Assembly (NCBI GenBank): GCA_965199745.1
Contig: CBDATB010000015.1
Location: forward strand, 62,001 to 126,000
DNA length: 64,000 nucleotides
From: CBDATB01 sp965199745
Lineage (GTDB): Bacteria; Bacteroidota; Bacteroidia; Cytophagales; Flammeovirgaceae
Reading direction: 5' to 3'
A program made the position numbers and the translations under genes. Below the pieces are notes generated by a model. That model made no database searches, had not been told where the DNA came from, and worked only from the letters and a program-made list of their open reading frames with translations. Shown one piece after another: positions 42,457 through 51,994 of this stretch (position 1 is the stretch's first letter; each line of letters begins with the position of its first letter).

Positions 42457-43551
42457 ATGGAATCAAAAGTTTATAAAATCAAAGACTTAGTCAAAACTTT
42501 CAAAAAAGTAAAAGATGGTAGAGATAAATTTAAAGCAAAGCGTTTTAAACTCACGCACATCAATCGCGCGCCAGGGTCAGGGGTGAGTGGTGACCGCATT
42601 GCCCACCGTCAAGGTATGTACCGCCTGACAGGGGGAAGCTATGCAGCATCTGGTAATTATATTATTGGCGGTAGTGTACGCACCCGCGGCGTAAATCACG
42701 GAGGGTATTTTTATCCCATTACTCAAGGCAAGGCAACAAATGTAGGTAATGATAATCACTATATCACTATAGACAACACGTTTACACATCTAGGAGGTAT
42801 ACAATGTGCTGAGGATTTGTTAGTAGTAGGTTGTGAGAAATATACAACAGACATCCCAAGCATTGTACCTAATACCGAAGATGATAAATCACGAATCTAC
42901 TTTTATGATATTTCCAATTTCGGCAATATACGCAGGTTAAACCACTTAAAAATTGAGCGTTTTGCACCTGGAGCCATAGCCTCATAGCACTGACCAAATA
43001 TTACCAACAGTGGATTATGGCTGTGCGAGCCAAAAATACCATCGATTTCTACACCCTCGTAGGTGATCCCAAAAACACTTCCTCGCGATTTAATATTCTT
43101 CGTTCAATTCCATTAGAAGTTTTCAAGAAAGTACAAGATGCACGAATTTCAAGCAATTAATTTGTATATTGATGACAAAGATAAACTGTATCTTTTCGGA
43201 GTAGGGATAACTAGTCACCATGACAAATGCTGGCTATATAAGCTAAAAACAACCATTAATAATCAGGAAATTACAGATGTTACAGGAGCTACTGAAGTTG
43301 CCTACAAACATTTAAAAAGAAATGGAAAGGGACCGAGATTAAAATGGGGTGGCTGTGTTTATTTTCATCCTGATAGTAATAATGCACAGTCTGGAGACAC
43401 GGTATCAGGAAGGCTTAAGATACATTCTTGTGAAGCCCAAGTAGTTGGTCGTGATGTACGCTGCAACGAATGGTCTGATGGTGACACTGGGACTGGTGTT
43501 TCTTGGACAGGAGGAATTAAACCAAGTGAGAGACCCCAACCCATTGAGTAA
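42457..43551 (+). pseudogene. Unknown gene broken by two frameshifts
   Basis: The first frame (42457-42987, 176 codons) ends abruptly after P-G-A-I-A-S. The following bases encode, in another frame, L-T-K-Y-Y-Q-Q-W-I-M and on through IDFYTLVGDPKNTSSRFN to about 43130. A third frame (43138-43551) continues H-E-F-Q-A-I-N-L-Y-I-D-D. The first break coincides with an imperfect 8-bp duplication (CATAGCCT then CATAGCAC, 42975-42990), and the second with a 1-2 base change near 43132. Rejoined, it is one protein of about 360 residues. I do not recognise it, and there is no signal peptide at the start. The end (R-P-Q-P-I-E) is followed at once by the next gene. Confidence 0.8.
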
Positions 43552-44002
43552 TGCAAGTGCTCAAAAAAAATATTTTATCCTGCTATTATTAGGCTTCATC
43601 ACTTTTTCTTTATCGGCACAATACAAGAAAAATAATGTGTATTTAGACTATACTTTTGGTGTGGCAATCGACATAAACTATGAGCGAATGGTAGTAAAGA
43701 GGAAAGCCATGTTACTAATCGCACGTGTGGGTTATGGATTTGTAGTAAATAGTTCGGCAAATATAGGTGCAAACATAAGCTTTGGCAAAAAACGCAGTTA
43801 TTTTGAATTGGGAGTATGCTTGCATACCTTCTTCACTGGAGGGATAGGGGAGAGTGAAGGTAAGCTAGCATTAATTCCATCTATAGGCTACAGATACCAG
43901 CGACCTGAAGGTTGTTTTTTCTTTAGAGCTAATGTTAGGATTGTACCCTTTGATGGAAGTTTCTTTCCCGTTCCTGGGTTAGGTATAGGCCATACTTTTT
44001 AA
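43544..44002 (+). CDS. Small exported or outer-membrane protein with an A8 tract at its start
   Basis: The in-frame start is a TTG at 43544, giving 152 codons with a hydrophobic signal-like stretch (Y-F-I-L-L-L-L-G-F-I-T-F-S-L-S-A-Q) and alternating beta-like strands ending in G-L-G-I-G-H-T-F. A better start is the ATG at 43552, but it is one base out of frame. If the run of eight A at 43563-43570 were nine, it would read M-Q-V-L-K-K-K-Y-F straight into the signal peptide. The gene may be phase variable, or a recently broken paralogue of 44019-44511. Probably a small outer-membrane beta barrel. Function unknown. Confidence 0.6.
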   Translation: MSNASAQKKYFILLLLGFITFSLSAQYKKNNVYLDYTFGVAIDINYERMVVKRKAMLLIARVGYGFVVNSSANIGANISFGKKRSYFELGVCLHTFFTGGIGESEGKLALIPSIGYRYQRPEGCFFFRANVRIVPFDGSFFPVPGLGIGHTF

Positions 44003-44018
44003 AGTACGCAAAAATATA

Positions 44019-44511
44019 AATTTTCTCAAAATACATGATTTCATATTGTTATTATTGGGTTTTATTATATTTCCCTGTCAAGCCCAGTACAAAAAAATAA
44101 TATCTACATAAAATTTGCTAATAGTAATTTCCAGCGTGGTGCTTTGCAGGATGGTGATTTCCAGTTTGGCATAAGCTATGAACGAATAATTATAAAAAAG
44201 AAAAATTTTCTGTTAGTTGGGCGTATAGGTCCGGAAATTATAGATGATGAAGGCATAGGCAGAGGTGTAATAGGGGTAGGTGGAAGTATAAATTTTGGCA
44301 AAAAAAAACAGTTACCTTGAATTAGGCACAGTTTGGCATGCCCTCGGACGCCGAGAGCGGCTACTCGTCCCTTCTATAGGCTATAGACTTCAGCAAGCTC
44401 AAGGGTATTTCTTCTTGAGGACTAATGTCATCTTCCCTTCAATACTTGCTGAAAATGCTAATTTTGATGCGAGTTTTTTTAGTCGGTGTGAGTGTGGGCT
44501 ACACGTTTTAG
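44019..44511 (+). pseudogene. Broken tandem paralogue of the preceding gene
   Basis: Three frames together spell a relative of the gene at 43544: a signal segment L-L-L-L-G-F-I-I-F-P-C-Q-A-Q-Y-K-K, then N-N-I-Y-I-K-F and on to S-I-N-F-G-K-K-K, then (shifted) N-S-Y-L-E-L-G and on to V-P-S-I-G-Y-R-L-Q-Q, and finally G-V-S-V-G-Y-T-F-stop. The breaks fall at a 7-A run (44091-44097), a 9-A run (44300-44308) and a 7-T run (44474-44480). The copy at 43544 has the same order of motifs (NISFGKKRSYFELG, PSIGYRYQ, GLGIGHTF). Confidence 0.8.
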
Positions 44512-44562
44512 AAACATTTGAGTTATGGCACATTAGCAGCTGCTGCTTGCTAGAATTATCAA

Positions 44563-45300
44563 TTAGTTATGCTTCTCTATCTCATTTTGAATAATCCGGT
44601 AGGTTTGCTCTCTTATTGTACTGACATCTTCTGAAGATAAATTTTTTGTTTCGATAGGTTCGTGAAAGATAATTTTGCACACATGCCACTTGAGAAAAAC
44701 CTCATCGCTATATAATATCTTCCAGTTATACGGAATAGTAACAGGCACGATAGGCATTTGCTCTCCAATAGCTACTTTAAAAGGTCCGTTTTTAAACTTA
44801 TTGAGCTGAGGTGCATTTCCTTTTTTTATGCCTCCTTCTGGAAATATTAACAAACTCTTTCCTGTTTTCACCTCCTGTTTTGCTTGTTGGTAGGCGCGGT
44901 AGCTGTGTGTTTTACTTTCTCTGTCAACGGCAATGTGAACTTTGCCAAACATATAACCGAATATCGGAATTTTACTCAAAGCATTTTTGCCAACAAATAC
45001 AATGAATCTATCAACGGCGTAGCTGCAAGTAGCTATGTCGAGGTAAGAAGTATGATTAGGGCAGTATATGTAGGGTTGCTCGGATTTAGGCTTAAATTTA
45101 TAGACTACTTTTATGGGTATCAACCCTAGTGCAAAAAGTACTTTAGCCCACAATTTATTCAGGTAATATACATAGCTATGGCATTTCTTTCGTGGAATAA
45201 TCACTAGAAATAACGGTAGCAGCAGTAAAAATATAATAACAAAAGAAAAAAAACCCCAGATAAAATAAAGAGCTTGTAACGCTTTTATTAAAGTTTTCAT
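44563..45300 (-). CDS. plsC: 1-acyl-sn-glycerol-3-phosphate acyltransferase
   Basis: 245 residues with an N-terminal hydrophobic segment (about 10-35) and the acyltransferase motifs NHTSYLD (H-x4-D), VDRESKTHSYRA (motif II region), FPEGGIKKGN (motif III) and IVPVTIPYN (motif IV). It makes phosphatidic acid from lysophosphatidate at the inner membrane. It is divergent from the transporter gene. On the minus strand its upstream has TACTTTTG (45310-45317), a TAnnTTTG match. Confidence 0.93.
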   Translation of the reverse strand: MKTLIKALQALYFIWGFFSFVIIFLLLLPLFLVIIPRKKCHSYVYYLNKLWAKVLFALGLIPIKVVYKFKPKSEQPYIYCPNHTSYLDIATCSYAVDRFIVFVGKNALSKIPIFGYMFGKVHIAVDRESKTHSYRAYQQAKQEVKTGKSLLIFPEGGIKKGNAPQLNKFKNGPFKVAIGEQMPIVPVTIPYNWKILYSDEVFLKWHVCKIIFHEPIETKNLSSEDVSTIREQTYRIIQNEIEKHN

Positions 45301-45309
45301 GTTTTTTCA

Positions 45310-45317
45310 CAAAAGTA
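45310..45317 (-). promoter_or_regulatory. Candidate -7 element upstream of plsC
   Basis: The minus strand reads TACTTTTG, a full match to TAnnTTTG, 10 bases before the plsC ATG. A TTTG lies 23 bases further upstream, slightly more than the usual 19-20. Weak evidence only. Confidence 0.3.
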
Positions 45318-45395
45318 TGAGAACATATTCTAAACTTGCACAAATATATTGACATAGCGAATTTTTGTACGACATTTTTTTGAGTGCTTTTTATC

Positions 45396-47186
45396 ATGAA
45401 CTTACAAGTCATTGACTGGGCATTGATTGTCACCTATTTTTCTGTTTCTCTCACTATTGGGCTGTGGGCTTCTCGGCATTCGGGAAAAAGTACGGAATCT
45501 TATTTTTCGGCAGGTAAAAATATGCCTTGGTGGCTGCTCGGTGTATCGATGGTTGCTACTACTTTTTCTACAGATACGCCTAATTTAGTAACAGATATTG
45601 TTAGAAGGAATGGCGTATCGGGCAACTGGGTTTGGTGGGCTTTTTTGTTCACAGGTATGCTTACCGTTTTTGTGTATGCGCGGCTTTGGAAGCGTTCTGG
45701 TGTTTTAACAGATATTGCTTTTTATGAATTGCGATATAGTGGCAAACCTGCTGCTTTTTTAAGAGGTTTTCGGGCTGTGTATCTCGGCTTTTTCTTCAAT
45801 ACTGTCGTTATGGCTACCGTTTCCTTGGCAGCTATTAAAATCGGCAGCGTAATGATGGGGTTTTCTCCTGTAAAAACCATTTTAGTGGCTAGTTTGGTAA
45901 CAGCTATTTATAGCTCACTGGGCGGACTAAAGGGGGTACTGCTTACAGATTTTCTGCTATTCATACTTTCAATGGTCGGAGCAATAGCAGCGATGTGTAT
46001 TTCACTAAACCATCCAAGTGTAGGAGGAATTAGCGGTTTGCTAAGCAATGAACTGGTTATAAGTAAATTGAGCATTTTTCCTGATTTCTCCGATACCAAT
46101 CAAGCCTTGATGGTTTTTCTTATTCCAGTGATGGTGCAATGGTGGAATGTCTGGTATCCTGGCGCAGAACCCGGTGGCGGTGGCTACGTTGCACAAAGAA
46201 TGATAGCTGCAAAAAACGAAAAACACGCCACTGTTGCGGTATTCTTTTTCAATGTGGCACATTATGTGCTTAGACCTTGGCCCTGGATTATCGTTGCTTT
46301 ATGTTCGTTAGTAGTTTTCCCTGATTTACAAAGTCTGAAAAATACCTTCCCTCATGCTGCCAATGTAGTAGGAGATGACTTGGCCTATCCTGCTATGCTT
46401 ACTTTCTTGCCCGCCGGAATATTGGGTATGGTAGTTACTTCACTAGTAGCCGCTTATATGTCTACTATTTCCACACATCTCAATTGGGGTGCTTCCTATC
46501 TTGTGCATGATTTTTACCGACGTTTTCTAAAGCCCGACAGCACAGAAAAAGAACTCGTAGCTGTAGGTAGAATAACCACTTTTATACTAATGGTTTTTGC
46601 CGGAGGATTAGCTTTACTTTTGGAAAATGCACTTGACAGTTTTAAAATACTCTTGCAAATAGGCGCAGGCACGGGGCTTTTATTTATTTTAAGGTGGTTT
46701 TGGTGGCGTATCAACGCTGTTAGCGAAATAACTGCTATGACCGTTTCTTTTTTAATCGCTTTATATTTTGAGGTTTTGCATAAGACCATAGGATTGACTC
46801 CAATAACTACATACGGACAACTTATTTGGGGTATTTCCATTACCACTACCGGATGGCTCATCGCCACTCTATTAAGCGAGCCTACGGATGAGAAAACGCT
46901 GCTAAGATTTGTAAAATTTATCCGTCCAGGGGGTCCTGGGTGGCAAAAAATTACAGATAAACTTATCGATTCTAATGAGCTAACCGAAAGTGCTGCAAAG
47001 CGAGAGTGGCAAGTACCACAAGGTATTCTCGCCATGCTATTAGCTTGTCTGAGCGTTTATAGCCTACTATTCAGCATAGGTTATCTGGTGTATGGGCACT
47101 ATGCCGTGTCGCTTGTCCTGCTCATTACGGCAGTTGTTGGAGCATTTTTCTTAATTCAGGTGTGGAAAAAACTGATAGGAGCATGA
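45396..47186 (+). CDS. Sodium:solute symporter (SSS family)
   Basis: 596 residues from the ATG at 45396 (a GTG 12 bases upstream is less likely). About 13 membrane helices. The start LIVTYFSVSLTIGLWASRHS and the SYFSAGKNMPWWLLGVSMVATTFS segment are the SSS family core (Na+ site near T-F-S-T-D-T-P). Further motifs are GSVMMGFSPVKT and AAYMSTISTHLNWGASYLVHDFY. The solute is not predictable. A C-terminal soluble stretch (about 490-560) is longer than in PutP-like proteins. Confidence 0.93.
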   Translation: MNLQVIDWALIVTYFSVSLTIGLWASRHSGKSTESYFSAGKNMPWWLLGVSMVATTFSTDTPNLVTDIVRRNGVSGNWVWWAFLFTGMLTVFVYARLWKRSGVLTDIAFYELRYSGKPAAFLRGFRAVYLGFFFNTVVMATVSLAAIKIGSVMMGFSPVKTILVASLVTAIYSSLGGLKGVLLTDFLLFILSMVGAIAAMCISLNHPSVGGISGLLSNELVISKLSIFPDFSDTNQALMVFLIPVMVQWWNVWYPGAEPGGGGYVAQRMIAAKNEKHATVAVFFFNVAHYVLRPWPWIIVALCSLVVFPDLQSLKNTFPHAANVVGDDLAYPAMLTFLPAGILGMVVTSLVAAYMSTISTHLNWGASYLVHDFYRRFLKPDSTEKELVAVGRITTFILMVFAGGLALLLENALDSFKILLQIGAGTGLLFILRWFWWRINAVSEITAMTVSFLIALYFEVLHKTIGLTPITTYGQLIWGISITTTGWLIATLLSEPTDEKTLLRFVKFIRPGGPGWQKITDKLIDSNELTESAAKREWQVPQGILAMLLACLSVYSLLFSIGYLVYGHYAVSLVLLITAVVGAFFLIQVWKKLIGA

Positions 47187-47267
47187 ATTTCATGACTGCT
47201 CCATTATCCTTAATGACCTTTTTAGAAAAAGAAAATGACGATATACTATCAGCATATTTCACCTAAA

Positions 47268-47996
47268 TTAAACAAGTAATTTGGCCATGAGAAAATCTGC
47301 TAAGAGGATAGCAATACAACTATTGGTGATGGCTGAGGTACTTGATTTTCCTACTTCTAACGCACCTCCTTGCGTGTGGTAACCTTTATAACTGGCAATG
47401 CTGATAATCAGGAAAGGAAAGACCAAGGCTTTTAATAAGGCAAAAACTACGTTGAAAGGAATGAAGTCTATTCTGATGCCATAAATATAATCTTCTGACG
47501 TTAGTATTTCTCCCAATATACAGGCCAAATACCCGCCGTAAATTGACAAAAAAGCCGAAGTAATAACGAGTAACGGAAACATAATGAGTCCTGCAATAAT
47601 TTTTGGTAATACTAAGTAAGAAGCCGAGTTAATGCCCATCACTTCCAAAGCGTCTATTTGTTCAGTAATACGCATAGTCCCCAGATTACCAGCAATACTA
47701 GAGCCAACTTTTCCGGCAAATACCACCGCAGTGAGTGTAGGGGCTAGTTCCAGGATGGTCATATCACGTACAATAGTACCGATGATATAAAGAGGTACGA
47801 AAGGGCTAACCAGATTGTAAGCCGTTTGGAATGCTGTTACTGCTCCAATAAAAATAGCCACAAAAGAAAGTAAAAAAACAGAATCTGTACCTATCAATAC
47901 GCATTCATCTAGCAGCAAACGCCCGTAAATCCTCGTGGGCTCTTTATTAGTAAAAAGTTTCCTGATAAATAAAATATACTTTCCCAGACTTTTCAT
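47268..47996 (-). CDS. mlaE: MlaE-family ABC transporter permease
   Basis: 242 residues with about five membrane helices. SSIAGNLGTMRITEQIDALEVMGINSASYLVLPK is the diagnostic MlaE loop (read in two parts, SSIAGNLGTMRITEQIDAL and EVMGINSASYLVLP). It is the inner-membrane part of a phospholipid transporter between the outer and inner membrane. In Bacteroidota the ATPase (mlaF) and substrate-binding (mlaD) genes often follow, but no such partner is present here. Confidence 0.92.
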   Translation of the reverse strand: MKSLGKYILFIRKLFTNKEPTRIYGRLLLDECVLIGTDSVFLLSFVAIFIGAVTAFQTAYNLVSPFVPLYIIGTIVRDMTILELAPTLTAVVFAGKVGSSIAGNLGTMRITEQIDALEVMGINSASYLVLPKIIAGLIMFPLLVITSAFLSIYGGYLACILGEILTSEDYIYGIRIDFIPFNVVFALLKALVFPFLIISIASYKGYHTQGGALEVGKSSTSAITNSCIAILLADFLMAKLLV

Positions 47997-48106
47997 GATT
48001 TTAGCATTGACATGTTAAGGGTTAAACTCTAAAGGCATTACCTGCGCAGATAGTTACTCATATTTAAACATACTTAAAAGCAGTATAAATGCGTAATATT
48101 ACCCCC

Positions 48107-49300
48107 TTATTTTATTGCCATTAATGCTTTTTCAAATATCTCCCAGCTAAAATTATGGTCAACGATAATAGAAAGCATATCACCTGCCTCTAAAACAGTG
48201 TCTGGGTGCGGGCAATTATTTGCCTGTCCTCTGCGGACTAGAGAAAAAATATTGCAAGGCATATCTTTTTTTTTACTCACGCTTAAACTAGCAATAAGCA
48301 GCTCAGCCCAAGTCCAGCCGATAATTTTTTGTACTTGCACAGTTTTGGGATTTGCTCCTTCCGTATTTGATAGTAGTTGCTTTATGATAGGTGAAGAAAA
48401 GCGGTCATGACATTCTTGTACTAAAGCCAAAATACCAAGATTAGACAGCACTTCAGTAGTATCTAAGCCCTCAAACATCCAGTTATTTTCCTCTGAAACA
48501 AGCAGGTGAATGATACGTATTCTATTACCGACAAACTTTTTAACTAGTTCGACAGTGGTTTTTGTTGCTCCATCAGATGCACTGTTCACAGCGTCAACGG
48601 GAAAAATAATAATTGCTTTGTTATGATGTAATTGTGCCCGTTCGAAAGTTGATTTACTTAATATACTACCTTTCATGAAATGTACTTTTGGCAGTTGAGC
48701 AATCATTTCAGGAAGTTCGCCGATATTATCATCTACAAGGCAAACACCAATATTTTGTTCTACTACTCTTAATTGCTTAATGAATTGGTAGAGTGTATGC
48801 TCACCCGGATAATTAAAAATAACATACCCGTTTTTCAGATGATTTTTCATATAACCTAGTCTTTTTTGTGTTTTTTGATAAAGTTTATAATTGAAAGCAG
48901 CAGAGAACAACGCACCTAAGAAGGCAATTCCCAACGTACTGATGAGCATAGTTACAATGCGTCCCCAAGTAGTAACTGCAGGTTGGTTGCCGTAGCCAAC
49001 AGTTGTAAAAGTTTGCCATGCCTGCCAAATAGCTTCTTCCCAGTTAACCTGCTCAGCCTGTTTAAATAGAATGACAAATGAGCCAAAAAGTACTATGCAC
49101 CAGCTTATTATTGTAGCCAGCTGAAGCAGCGGCTTATCTTGACGTTTAAGGAATTTAATCAGGTTTAGATAAAACACGAATGGATGTATTAAAAGATTCC
49201 AAAGCAAAAACGAATGACAAAAATAATCATGAATGTATACATTGAAGTCATCCAAACTTTTTATTATATAAATAAAAAAAGAAAACTGTCCATAACTCAC
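48107..49300 (-). CDS. Potassium channel protein with cytosolic RCK/TrkA-N domains
   Basis: 397 residues. An N-terminal membrane part with hydrophobic segments near 30-50, 65-82 and 115-137 surrounds the pore loop W-Q-T-F-T-T-V-G-Y-G-N, with the K+ selectivity filter T-V-G-Y-G. The cytosolic half contains a Rossmann-like TrkA-N region (NGYVIFNYPGEHTLYQF, then VCLVDDN) and a TrkA-C-like end (DTVLEAGDMLSIIVDH). The glycine pattern at the nucleotide loop is degenerate, so ligand binding is unsure. Similar to one-pore-loop MthK-like channels. Confidence 0.88.
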   Translation of the reverse strand: MSYGQFSFFIYIIKSLDDFNVYIHDYFCHSFLLWNLLIHPFVFYLNLIKFLKRQDKPLLQLATIISWCIVLFGSFVILFKQAEQVNWEEAIWQAWQTFTTVGYGNQPAVTTWGRIVTMLISTLGIAFLGALFSAAFNYKLYQKTQKRLGYMKNHLKNGYVIFNYPGEHTLYQFIKQLRVVEQNIGVCLVDDNIGELPEMIAQLPKVHFMKGSILSKSTFERAQLHHNKAIIIFPVDAVNSASDGATKTTVELVKKFVGNRIRIIHLLVSEENNWMFEGLDTTEVLSNLGILALVQECHDRFSSPIIKQLLSNTEGANPKTVQVQKIIGWTWAELLIASLSVSKKKDMPCNIFSLVRRGQANNCPHPDTVLEAGDMLSIIVDHNFSWEIFEKALMAIK

Positions 49301-49613
49301 CTTGTGAGTACTTGAGTAAGTAGCTTCGCATCGGTTTAAGTAGTACTCAGACGCAAAGAATTACCCAATATTATGGTGAATTAGCAGGTGGTCATTTATG
49401 TATTTTCACCCACACAAATTACAAGAATATCAATACAAGAAACTTTATCACTATTTGAAAAAAAACTTTGGGTAATAAAAAAGTAATACTATTAAAATAT
49501 ACTGCATTTGGCAGGTTTTTAGCCGAGATGGGTGTAAAAATGAAGAACAAAGAAAAAACCGCAAGTTTTTAAAAAGTCTCACGGTTCGACAGTAGTATAG
49601 ATGATGGAGCGGA
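49301..49613. other. Intergenic gap, no gene seen
   Basis: 313 bp between two minus-strand genes. Near 49557-49587 a loose inverted repeat (AACCGCAAG and TCTCACGGTT around a T5A5 core) could terminate the 49614-51203 gene. I found no convincing ORF or RNA in the rest. Confidence 0.4.
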
Positions 49614-51203
49614 TTATTTTTTATATTTGGTTTTCCTTTTTTCTGGCCATCGCCACATAAGTCCGAAGTTGATGCCCACTGTGTAGGGTTTAGCACCCAC
49701 CACCGAGATCTTATTATCAAAAAAAGAAGTAAAATAGTAGTTAAGGTTAGGCTCCACATACAAACTTATGGAGTTGGAGATAGACTGCGATAAATGATAG
49801 CCCAAAGATATGCCACCATGCAATGAACTTGTTGATGGATTCACTAGGTTGTCATTCTGTAAAATATCTGAAGTTTCTGCTGCATCTACAAAAATTAATG
49901 AATCCTCTTGTTGCGTACTCAGCAACAAGTTCATTGTGATACCCAGACGGATACGATGTGCAACCTTTCTCTGGCGAATTAGGTATTTTAAGCCAAACTG
50001 AGTACCTAATAGGGTGTGTCTGCTCGCTATTCTATAATCTTTTCTTACATATATTGGCGTGGCCATAAAACCATTGGCTCCAGACGGGTTAATCTCGTAA
50101 GTATCGGGGGCAGTTCCTTGCATATTGAGGTAATTTTGCTTGGCTATATTAGTATAATGCAGTGCTGCATACCATTTCCATGGAAGTTTTGCACGACCTC
50201 TTTGCCGTTTTATTTTGAATTGTTTTTCAACACCTAAGCCCACAGAAAAGCCAATATTTTGCGATGATAAATTATGAGTATCAGAATGGTCAAATACAAT
50301 AATATCATCTTGGTTATTTACCAGTAACCTGTTATAGGTGTAGAGCGGACTTGCCTGAAAAAATACCGAAAAACCATCATGATAAGCCTCATCAAATACT
50401 TGCTCTTGAGCACTTGTTGGTAGTGCTAATAATGAGTCTTTCTTATTGAAAACCGATAGCGACTGGGCATACAGCATCCTAACATAAATGTGAATATCAA
50501 TTTTTTGCAAATAAGGCGGTACCGGCTTTTGCTTAACACTGGCTTTGCTAGGCTTATTCAAGACATTTGTTTGCAGTAGATTTTTTCTCTTTTGCTTTTG
50601 AGTAGTCGATTTTTCATCTGCTCCGTTCGATGTGATCTTAGCTAGGTAGTCATCACCAGGTAATTTTCTTCGTTTTTGAGTGGGAACAGAATCATTCTGC
50701 GACATGGTCTGCACTTTTTCCTTCAAAGTTATTTCTTCTTTTTTCAATTGTTTCCCAGAATAAATTTCCAAAGGCTCTTTCAAGGAGTTTTTCTGATCAT
50801 ATTTATTAGGTAAATACTTTCTCTTTAGTGTCTGTACTAGGCCTGATGTTGCATAATTACCATCTGTGATGTGCTTATTGTCAGTTGTTTTTTCTTGTAT
50901 GGGAATAAGTGCTGTTTTAAGCAGTTGCTGTGTATCTGCTGCTATATGTAGATCATTACGGGCAGTAAGGTCTTTTTGTTGAACAGCATTTTTATCGGTT
51001 ATTTTATGCATGTCAGCGACCAAAAATAATACCATACCAGCTATTACTACCTTAGAAACAATAGAAAATGGGTAGGGTTTATTGGTGGTTTGAATTTGTG
51101 CAGCAATGTGGCTCCATGCTGCCTCTGGTGGTGATGCTTCAAAGTTAGAAAGTTTTTCTCTGAAAATATTGCCAAATTCTCTGTTTGTATCTTGTTCGCC
51201 CAT
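49614..51203 (-). CDS. Anti-sigma-like/outer-membrane beta-barrel protein
   Basis: 529 residues. The N-terminus EFGNIFREKLSNFEASPPEAAW is the short cytoplasmic motif common to Bacteroidota anti-sigma-like proteins. A single membrane helix follows (about 46-62, VVIAGMVLFLVADM). The middle is long, polar and low in complexity. The C-terminal 230 residues alternate like beta strands (SQNIGFSVGLGVEKQF, GISLGYHLSQ, VGINFGLMWRW). It lies 41 bp after the ECF sigma factor gene on the same strand, the usual place for a regulator or effector of that sigma factor. A signal cascade from envelope to sigma factor is inferred. Confidence 0.7.
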   Translation of the reverse strand: MGEQDTNREFGNIFREKLSNFEASPPEAAWSHIAAQIQTTNKPYPFSIVSKVVIAGMVLFLVADMHKITDKNAVQQKDLTARNDLHIAADTQQLLKTALIPIQEKTTDNKHITDGNYATSGLVQTLKRKYLPNKYDQKNSLKEPLEIYSGKQLKKEEITLKEKVQTMSQNDSVPTQKRRKLPGDDYLAKITSNGADEKSTTQKQKRKNLLQTNVLNKPSKASVKQKPVPPYLQKIDIHIYVRMLYAQSLSVFNKKDSLLALPTSAQEQVFDEAYHDGFSVFFQASPLYTYNRLLVNNQDDIIVFDHSDTHNLSSQNIGFSVGLGVEKQFKIKRQRGRAKLPWKWYAALHYTNIAKQNYLNMQGTAPDTYEINPSGANGFMATPIYVRKDYRIASRHTLLGTQFGLKYLIRQRKVAHRIRLGITMNLLLSTQQEDSLIFVDAAETSDILQNDNLVNPSTSSLHGGISLGYHLSQSISNSISLYVEPNLNYYFTSFFDNKISVVGAKPYTVGINFGLMWRWPEKRKTKYKK

Positions 51204-51244
51204 TTGCTAATCTAATAAGCTATTAGTTGTGTTCTCAGTTATTA

Positions 51245-51799
51245 TTAAGTTATTTTTTCAACAGATCTTTGCTGACTCATCGCTAATATTTGCTTTTTCA
51301 AAATTACTTTTGCTCTTGAGAGTTGCGATTTAGAAGTACTCACAGAAATATTCATCATTTCTGCTATTTCTTTATGGGAATAGCCTTCAATTTCGTAGAG
51401 GTTAAAAACCATCTGATAGCCTCGCGGCAGTTGATAGATTATTTTCATAAGCTCCTGCGCGCTTAGCTTGGCAACAATCTCTTCGTAGTCAAAGTTGGAT
51501 TCAAATACGTAATCATAGTTAGCATGATTGTAATGCTTTTTGTGCTTTTGATAATTATTGATAGCTGTATTAACAACTACGCGTTTAATCCATGCAGTCA
51601 ATGCAGTAATTGGCTTACCTTCACCTATATATTTGAATACTTTTATATAAGCCTCTTGAAATATATCTTCGGCTTCCTCATGATTTTTAGCATAGCGTGT
51701 GCATATTCCCATTACTCTTCTGGCATAGGTATCATAAAGGGCTTTCTGTGCTTTTGCTTGGTTTGCCTGACAACCTTTAATGATTTCTTGTTCGGTCAT
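51245..51799 (-). CDS. ECF-family RNA polymerase sigma factor
   Basis: 184 residues from the ATG at 51797-51799. The upstream in-frame start adds 13 residues with a non-typical sequence. Sigma region 2 has DTYARRVMGICTRYAKNHEEAEDIFQEAYIK (read as two parts, DTYARRVMGICTRY and AEDIFQEAYIKVF). Region 4 has LPRGYQMVFNLYEIEGYSH and KEIAEMMNISVSTSKSQLSRAK, a complete DNA-binding helix-turn-helix. It is co-directional with the gene at 49614-51203, which probably controls it. Target promoters cannot be named. Confidence 0.92.
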   Translation of the reverse strand: MTEQEIIKGCQANQAKAQKALYDTYARRVMGICTRYAKNHEEAEDIFQEAYIKVFKYIGEGKPITALTAWIKRVVVNTAINNYQKHKKHYNHANYDYVFESNFDYEEIVAKLSAQELMKIIYQLPRGYQMVFNLYEIEGYSHKEIAEMMNISVSTSKSQLSRAKVILKKQILAMSQQRSVEKIT

Positions 51800-51994
51800 T
51801 TGCGCTGCGCAATCAATTAAGTGGCTAAAAAGAGCCAAATTGGTCTAATTTACTTAATCTCACGGTAATACAAATGAAAGAAACCGGTTTCATATTTCCA
51901 AACAATAAAGACAAATTTCGACAAAAAAGGTATGCACTGCAACAAACAGAGACTAATAACAGTGAACAAATAAATGAATCGATTTACTAATCAG

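Noticed and set aside
49451..49759. Minus-strand open frame of 102 codons across the end of the beta-barrel gene
   Set aside because: It overlaps the well-supported gene in a different frame and has no family-like features.
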